NCBI GenBank assembly: GCA_937925895.1
Contig: CALANC010000251.1
Span: 1 to 10,166, forward strand
Length of the DNA: 10,166 nt
Direction of reading: 5' to 3'
From: an uncultured Desulfobacterales bacterium
GTDB lineage: Bacteria; Desulfobacterota; Desulfobacteria; Desulfobacterales; UBA11574
The position numbers and the translations under genes are program-made. Positions 7,190-10,166 of this stretch are shown here, one piece after another. A model generated the notes under the pieces. That model searched no databases. It worked only from the letters and a program-made list of their open reading frames with translations, and was not told the DNA's origin. The stretch's first letter is position 1; every line of letters begins with the position of its first letter.

Positions 7190-7669
7190 CTAAGATTCCT
7201 GTGGCCGAACACTCAGAAGCGGCACTGGGCAATGGTGAAACATCTTTTCGGCGGTTGAACCTAAAAGAACACTGGCAAGGTTGCTGCGGCCTTTTGTGCC
7301 CATCACCAGCATATCGACATCTTCTTTTTTTACGGCCTCAACCAGTTCTTCAAAAGGTACGCCGGTACGAAACCTAATCTTTACCATCAGGTGCTCGCAC
7401 CCTACCGCTTCGACCAATTTTTTGATTTCCGCGGAGCGGTCTTCCTTCATATCATCGATGTATTCTTTCGTTGATACGGTAATATCGCCCCCCATCGCCA
7501 CTATTCCGGTCATGGCTTCCTTCACGGCCAAATAGTCTCTCTGATTGATAACATTGATGACGAGCAATTCGGCCTTCAGGCTCTCAGCCAGTTCGGCGGC
7601 ATGTTTGATGGCCTGGAACGAATACTTTGACAGGTCGCACGCCACCATGATTTTTTTAAAGATTTTCAT
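7190..7669 (-). CDS. Universal stress protein (UspA family)
   Basis: Single Usp domain, 159 aa, cytoplasmic. It starts [17 protein letters not shown] (Asp12 at the usual nucleotide-contact site) and has the complete ATP-binding signature GTKG-x(9)-GS (Gly124, Gly127, Gly137, Ser138), followed by [19 protein letters not shown]-binding Usp proteins bind nucleotide and act in stress, adhesion or energy-limitation responses; no direct target is visible here. ATG 7669 is chosen because GGGGGG lies 5 nt upstream and the family starts here; the frame is open further upstream, but that stretch is the end of the preceding gene. It ends in TAG. It lies 55 nt after the primase-like gene and 125 nt before the small exported gene, all on the same strand. 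Confidence 0.93.
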   Translation of the reverse strand: MKIFKKIMVACDLSKYSFQAIKHAAELAESLKAELLVINVINQRDYLAVKEAMTGIVAMGGDITVSTKEYIDDMKEDRSAEIKKLVEAVGCEHLMVKIRFRTGVPFEELVEAVKKEDVDMLVMGTKGRSNLASVLLGSTAEKMFHHCPVPLLSVRPQES

Positions 7670-7708
7670 CTTGGCCCCCCTATTTAAAAATACATATTCA
7701 CTTTCAGC

Positions 7709-7723
7709 CGACACCGAGTGTCG
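7709..7723 (-). promoter_or_regulatory. Hairpin directly after the primase-like gene
   Basis: Perfect 6-bp stem with a 3-nt loop (CGACAC-TCG-GTGTCG on the minus strand), beginning 1 nt after the TAG of the primase-like gene and before the stress-protein ribosome binding site. No T-run follows directly (the nearest is about 17 nt later), so it is more likely an mRNA processing or stability element, or a weak attenuator, than a terminator. Confidence 0.4.
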
Positions 7724-7724
7724 A

Positions 7725-9050
7725 CTATACACGCAGCCGGTTCGTCTGCCAGAGGGCAACCGCGCTGTAGGTTCTGGCCCAGAAATTGGCTTTTTCTTCG
7801 GCCGGGTACTTAATAAAATCCTGGGTCCAGTTAAATGCAGGGTTTTGATAGATATCCCGCAGCACGTTGCCAATGTGTTTGGGTTGCCAGTGCGCGTGGA
7901 TCAGAAAATCGTAAACCAGCCCTATCATTTTCTGGGGTTGAAGTGCCGCGGGATTGGGGAAGTGAAGGATATTTCTGGTCCATTCCGGAATGTTGGCCTC
8001 CTTTCTGGCGTACTCTAAGGCAGATCCCCTGGGAATATCCTCCTGGCGGTCGAACTCCTGGTGAAAACCGTAAAGGTCGGAGGATTTGTACTCCCCGATA
8101 AAATCGATCAAGGTTTCATTGGAACAGGGGATAAAACCGGAAAACCCTTGGGCATGGTTTGCTGCTTTTTCAAGATCCCACATGCACTCAAGGATAACAT
8201 TGATATTTGATTCCTCGGCGGCTTTGCGGCCGTCAAAGTAAGTACCGATCACATCCACCAGGGGCGGCTGGTGTTGCTTGCCGTATTTTTCCTGGTTTTT
8301 TTTGTGCAAGCTGAAAGGGCTTCGAAGAGAGCGCATAAACGGAGATCCTTCGCACCAGGAATTATCAAAATTCAGACAGCAGTCCTGAATGTCGGAGATG
8401 GTCACCGGGAGCAGACCTTTTGATGCGTTATCCTTGAAGGCCTCCATCGTCAGCAGGGCGATGTATTCGGCAATTTTGCCGAGTCCGCTGAACACGCGGG
8501 CCGCATCCGGCGAAATTCCGTACCAGCGGCGGATGTCATTCGGGTCGATGTAATTACAGGCCTTGATGAGATCTTCTTCCAGATAACCGATGGTTTTTAA
8601 TTCTTCGGTCGCACGATATCCTAAAAGATTCTGAAATAGAATGTGGGCACCCGAAGGCGTGTAATCCAGCATGTACGGCATCCCCCTTGAACGCAAAAGG
8701 GTTTCAAGAAACCTTATAACGGGAAGGGTGTGATTAAACAATTCCTTCTGAGCGACCGGGTCTGCATACAGCTTGTGGTTTTCTTCTGCCAAAAAGATCT
8801 CAAAATCAATCGGCATCAGCACAGATTGGGATCGCTCTCCAATAATGGGGATATGAACTTGAAACCCTCTTTGAAGTGTCAGATTTTCAAGATGGTTGAC
8901 CGGTTCTGCTGCCGCCGGAAATGCAGGGTCATACCCCTCGGCAACAAGTTCCTGGCCCGCCGCAATTACATAATGGCTGAATTGATAGCAATTTTTCAAG
9001 CGATCAATCACGCGGCGATAATATTCCTGCGCATTCATAAGTTCATTCAC
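7725..9050 (-). CDS. Archaeo-eukaryotic primase (AEP)-like protein
   Basis: A 441-aa soluble protein whose best reading is an AEP-superfamily primase/polymerase-like domain. Motif [11 protein letters not shown] with Asp82 and Glu84 (DxE, as in PrimPol-type enzymes) after a β-rich lead. Motif [12 protein letters not shown] with Ser133 and His136, like the SG-x(1-4)-H of primases. Motif III: Asp229 in LNFDNSW, followed at 243-250 by RSPFSLHK, closely matching the KSPFSVH of eukaryotic primase small subunits and the R-x-P-x-S-L-H of archaeal and LigD-type members. Residues 270-441 look mostly helical and are unassigned. No helicase or zinc-cluster motif is seen. Start is GTG 9050 or ATG 9038; neither has a clear Shine-Dalgarno. 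It begins 24 nt after the MscS gene and ends in TAG. AEP relatives make primers or fill gaps, but activity here is unproven. Confidence 0.72.
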   Translation of the reverse strand: MNELMNAQEYYRRVIDRLKNCYQFSHYVIAAGQELVAEGYDPAFPAAAEPVNHLENLTLQRGFQVHIPIIGERSQSVLMPIDFEIFLAEENHKLYADPVAQKELFNHTLPVIRFLETLLRSRGMPYMLDYTPSGAHILFQNLLGYRATEELKTIGYLEEDLIKACNYIDPNDIRRWYGISPDAARVFSGLGKIAEYIALLTMEAFKDNASKGLLPVTISDIQDCCLNFDNSWCEGSPFMRSLRSPFSLHKKNQEKYGKQHQPPLVDVIGTYFDGRKAAEESNINVILECMWDLEKAANHAQGFSGFIPCSNETLIDFIGEYKSSDLYGFHQEFDRQEDIPRGSALEYARKEANIPEWTRNILHFPNPAALQPQKMIGLVYDFLIHAHWQPKHIGNVLRDIYQNPAFNWTQDFIKYPAEEKANFWARTYSAVALWQTNRLRV

Positions 9051-9074
9051 TTGGGGTCTTTTCGTTTGTATCGG

Positions 9075-10166
9075 TTATGCCTGATGTCTCTGTTTGGTCG
9101 TCTCGCCTTCGGCTTCACGGTTGTCCGAGGTCTTTTCTTCTTCTTTTGATGCTTCAAGTTGCTCTTGGTCTTTAAGTATGGATCGAATGTGAATGTCTCG
9201 TTGGGGGAAGGCGATTTCGATATCTCTTTCCTTAAACAGCCGGTCGATGGCAAAACGGATATCGGAATAAGTGGGGTAATAATAATCAACCGTAGTCCAG
9301 TAGCGCAGGGTGAATATCAGCGCACTGTCGCCGTGGTCGTCGAAGATCACATCAGGTTTGGGTTTTTTCAGCACATTTTTCGTCTGATTTGCAATCTCCA
9401 GCAGTGTTTTGCGCACCAGTTCGGTATCCGAACCGTAAGCCACCCCTACATTGACCTTGCGGCGAAGGCTCGATTCCTTGAAACTCCAGTTGGTAACCTG
9501 GCTGCTGATGAACTCGGAATTGGGAATAATGAGAGAGGCGTTGTCAAAAGTTTGAACCATCGTAGCACGCACATTGATTTTTTTGACGGTTCCCCAGACG
9601 CCCTGGATTTGCACGGCGTCTCCTACCTGAATGGGTCGCTCAAAAAGTAGAATAATACCGCTGACGAAATTGTTGAAAATGGCCTGGAGACCGAATCCAA
9701 GGCCGATGCCCAGGGCGCCGAACACTACGGTTAAAGAGGTCGTACTGACACCCAGGACGCTTAAGGCCAAAATAACTGCCAAGCCCCACAGCACGTAGGT
9801 GGATATGGTGGTGATGGAATCCTGAAGGCCCGGTTCCAGATCACTTTCTGCAAATATTTTTTCGGAAAGGATGTAACTTCCAAGCCGCGTGAGAATTAGC
9901 GTGAGAAATAGGATCAAAACGGCAAAAAGCAGGCCCAAAAGGCTCAAATTGATATTGCCGATAGGGAAAGATTTACTGAGTGTTGCGTATATAACGGTGA
10001 AAACATTTTGCCTCGTGCTCCAAGCCAAGACCAAGGCCGCGACACCCCCGAGAAACCACACAAGCCATGCTACTGAGACGAACAGTCGCTGGATCGGGTA
10101 AACGGTCGGCAAAGGCTCGGTGTCCTTGATGTCATCTGAAGGTTGATAGTCGGTCCGCCATTCGAT
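9075..10166 (-). CDS. MscS-family mechanosensitive channel (5' end outside window)
   Basis: Small-conductance mechanosensitive channel of the inner membrane, releasing solutes on hypo-osmotic shock. The frame is open through the window edge; a TTG at 10112 could start it, but 18 further in-frame codons precede it, so the true N-terminus is probably outside. Counting from the TTG, membrane helices lie near 10-30, 55-77, 103-122 and the pore helix 127-155, Gly/Ala-rich as expected (VVFGALGIGLGFGLQAIFNN). It is followed by the β-domain hallmark RPIQVGDAVQIQGVWGTVKKI, then IIPNSEF and QVTNWSF. The C-terminal α/β domain is complete and ends with a highly charged tail (315-345). This layout, with extra helices ahead of the MscS core, suits the MscK/large-MscS type. 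It is the first visible gene of the minus-strand cluster. Confidence 0.92.
   Translation of the reverse strand: MEWRTDYQPSDDIKDTEPLPTVYPIQRLFVSVAWLVWFLGGVAALVLAWSTRQNVFTVIYATLSKSFPIGNINLSLLGLLFAVLILFLTLILTRLGSYILSEKIFAESDLEPGLQDSITTISTYVLWGLAVILALSVLGVSTTSLTVVFGALGIGLGFGLQAIFNNFVSGIILLFERPIQVGDAVQIQGVWGTVKKINVRATMVQTFDNASLIIPNSEFISSQVTNWSFKESSLRRKVNVGVAYGSDTELVRKTLLEIANQTKNVLKKPKPDVIFDDHGDSALIFTLRYWTTVDYYYPTYSDIRFAIDRLFKERDIEIAFPQRDIHIRSILKDQEQLEASKEEEKTSDNREAEGETTKQRHQA

Noticed and set aside
7670..7873. Upstream extension of the universal stress protein frame (would add 68 residues)
   Set aside because: It mostly overlaps the 3' end of the AEP-like gene in another frame, and the family start with a strong purine-rich ribosome binding site is at 7669.
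7725..9050. Reading the AEP-like gene as a mobile-element or plasmid replication primase
   Set aside because: No helicase, integrase, replication origin iterons or mobile genes are nearby; the neighbours are housekeeping or stress genes.
9047..9289. Minus-strand ORF rich in basic residues at the end of the MscS gene
   Set aside because: Frame shadow of the 3' end of the channel gene; composition reflects the alternative frame of its charged tail.
1..10166. CRISPR array, tRNA, rRNA, insertion sequence or phage module
   Set aside because: No spaced direct repeats, tRNA-like cloverleaf, transposase motifs or terminal inverted repeats were found on reading both strands.

Overview
The window reads as chromosomal DNA of a Gram-negative, probably anaerobic bacterium. 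An outer-membrane phospholipase, a second outer-membrane barrel remnant and a LapA-type inner-membrane protein imply an outer membrane. The gene mix (deoxyhypusine-synthase-like protein, short α-glucan phosphorylase, MscS-type channel, universal stress protein) would suit a Desulfobacterota-type lineage, but this is a weak inference; no rRNA, tRNA or marker gene is present. All family calls are from reading motifs by eye; no database search was possible.

Layout. (1) 13-1200, +: PldA-type phospholipase with an extra N-terminal domain. (2) 1457-2530, -: deoxyhypusine-synthase-like enzyme. (3) About 2836-4267, +: four broken genes in a row. These are the C-terminal end of an M48 metalloprotease, an MscS-family channel that has lost its pore segment and changed frame, the C-terminal half of a ZntB/CorA transporter, and the last ~65 codons of an outer-membrane barrel protein. 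Three of the four are pure 3' ends, and the MscS relic keeps both ends. (4) 4358-5055, +: an intact small LapA-domain protein, then a half-length Na+/Ca2+ exchanger that looks like the product of a deletion between its two internal repeats. (5) 10166 down to 5137, -: a co-directional, closely spaced cluster of MscS-family channel (cut by the window edge), archaeo-eukaryotic-primase-like protein, universal stress protein, short exported protein and α-glucan phosphorylase. A candidate terminator lies at 5054-5080, between the converging groups.

The most interesting item is the 441-codon protein at 7725-9050. It shows the catalytic motif set of the archaeo-eukaryotic primase (AEP) superfamily: DxE, SGxH, a later Asp, and an RSPFSLHK stretch closely resembling the one in eukaryotic and archaeal primase small subunits. 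It lies in a stress/osmotic/glycogen cluster rather than beside replication or repair genes.

The second theme is decay. Besides the relics, the glucan phosphorylase carries an in-frame TAG where its family has Gln or His, with 17 plausible C-terminal residues intact beyond it. The 76-aa exported protein looks like the start of a longer protein. Either this segment is eroding by small deletions, or the assembly has small collapses; read-level checks would separate the two.
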